Positions 63,265 through 64,000 of a stretch of 64,000 bases of DNA are shown here, piece after piece (positions within the stretch are counted from its first letter, which is position 1; each line of letters opens with the position of its first letter). The notes under the pieces are model-generated. The model did no database searches. It saw only the letters and a program-made list of their open reading frames with translations, and had not been told where the DNA came from. The stretch covers positions 62,001-126,000 of the forward strand of contig CAOLHI010002134.1 in NCBI GenBank assembly GCA_948474755.1. Direction: 5' to 3'. The DNA comes from Ctenosaura bakeri. Its lineage: Eukaryota; Chordata; Lepidosauria; Squamata; Iguanidae. The position numbers and the translations under genes are program-made.

Positions 63265-64000
63265 TATTTGATTAACAAACTTTTCTGTTTGTCTTATTGT
63301 CTATGTTTGCCATATCCAATATTTTTAGGGTCAATTCATCTAGTGACAGAAGTGTAATCCATTTTTTTTTTGCAAATAATAATCTTGCTGCTGCTACATA
63401 AAATTTTCCCATAGTTTTCCTGTAGGGTACCATCTGTCATGCTTAAGAGGTATAGTTCTGATTTAATTTGAAAAGTGATACCTAGAATATTTCAAATGGA
63501 TTGCTTTCCAGTATTTTCTTGCCTTATGACAAAACCATCATATGATAGATATATGCCCATAATGTATATCCAGCCATCTATCATTACAGATTTTATACAT
63601 CTTGGAAAATTTGCCTGGAGATAAGTACCATCTATAATGCATCTTATGTATATTTTCTTTGATAAACAGTATATTTCAGTCTTTTGGTCCAGGTTTTCTC
63701 CCAATGATTCGGATAAATCTGGAGCCCTATATTTTGGGCCCATTTTGCCATTTGTATTTTAACTGTTTTTTCTTCAGTATCATGTTAGTAGAATATGTTC
63801 AGTAAGACATTTTCAAATTCATTTAGTATTCCCCTTATGAATTGTTTCCAGATCTGAAGCTTTATGTTTGAAACGATTTGATTAAATTCAATTTTTCACT
63901 TTTAATTGCGTGCTTTGATGGTTGGTTGTAAAACAAAAATTTCTTAGGGCATCTTTTTTTTTGACAACTGGAATGGAGAGATGCTGGAGTTGGTGAATAC
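63265..64000 (-). mobile_element. L1 copy Q, minus strand, ORF2 C-terminal fragment
   Basis: On the minus strand, 'MGPKYRAPDLSESLGENLDQKTEIYCLSKKIYIRCIIDGTYL' (63,743-63,610) aligns with the 'KWAQDLG...W...F...NLKENFYKIIYRWYL' region of other copies. About 63,400-63,330 gives 'VAAARLLFAKK', the segment near the ORF2 C-terminus. The CWKC zinc motif is no longer recognisable between them. The element continues beyond the window edge at 64,000. Confidence 0.65.

Noticed and set aside
1..64000. tRNA, rRNA or microRNA genes
   Set aside because: I looked for cloverleaf-type and conserved rRNA words and saw none; hairpins found are parts of inverted repeats or satellites.

Overview
This window looks like vertebrate, most likely squamate reptile, nuclear DNA. 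The evidence is many decayed L1-type LINEs with both ORFs, two DIRS-type tyrosine-recombinase retrotransposons, a CR1 3' end of the sauropsid kind, solo LTRs, a SPIN/URR1-like hAT DNA transposon and long tandem satellites. I found no convincing host gene, tRNA, rRNA or CRISPR array. Every long reading frame I could interpret belongs to a mobile element, and all are broken by frameshifts, stops or deletions. The species assignment is an inference from repeat content only.

Layout. 1-240 is an AT-rich tandem repeat. 418-14,945 is a head-to-tail train of plus-strand L1 copies (A, B, C, D). A clean solo LTR sits in copy B (1243-1547), and a truncated DIRS copy lies between C and D (about 11,205-13,092). 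Copy C (about 4,813-11,200) is nearly full length. 14,950-15,420 is a non-L1 LINE linker fragment. 15,605-29,240 holds more L1 pieces in both orientations (E to K). 29,240-41,690 is a short ~40-bp satellite split by an L1 (pieces L, N, O). That L1 has an inverted 5' end and was itself split by a full-length minus-strand L1 (M, 30,992-37,830) with a 15-bp target duplication.

41,690-52,870 is a satellite of ~55-bp and ~74-bp units that changes orientation at about 46,494. It carries an ERV-like LTR block (44,055-45,770), a hAT element (46,724-49,468) containing a solo LTR and two large inverted repeats, and an LTR-leader fragment with a CR1 3' end inside it (about 50,240-51,580). 52,871-60,800 is a second satellite of ~41-bp units, which changes orientation near 60,120. 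Into it a DIRS element of about 6.24 kb (53,097-59,335, minus strand) has inserted. Its terminal repeats and internal complementary region are readable base by base, and another solo LTR (54,219-54,765) interrupts its recombinase. 60,800-64,000 is AT-rich with two old L1-type fragments.

The elements form a nested chronology: satellites first, then L1/DIRS/hAT insertions, then LTR elements and younger L1s inside those. The best-supported new observations are the fully resolved DIRS insertion, three solo LTRs with perfect 5-bp target duplications, the L1-in-L1 insertion with a 15-bp duplication, and the twin-priming-like L1 inversions. I see no evidence of a new functional gene system here.
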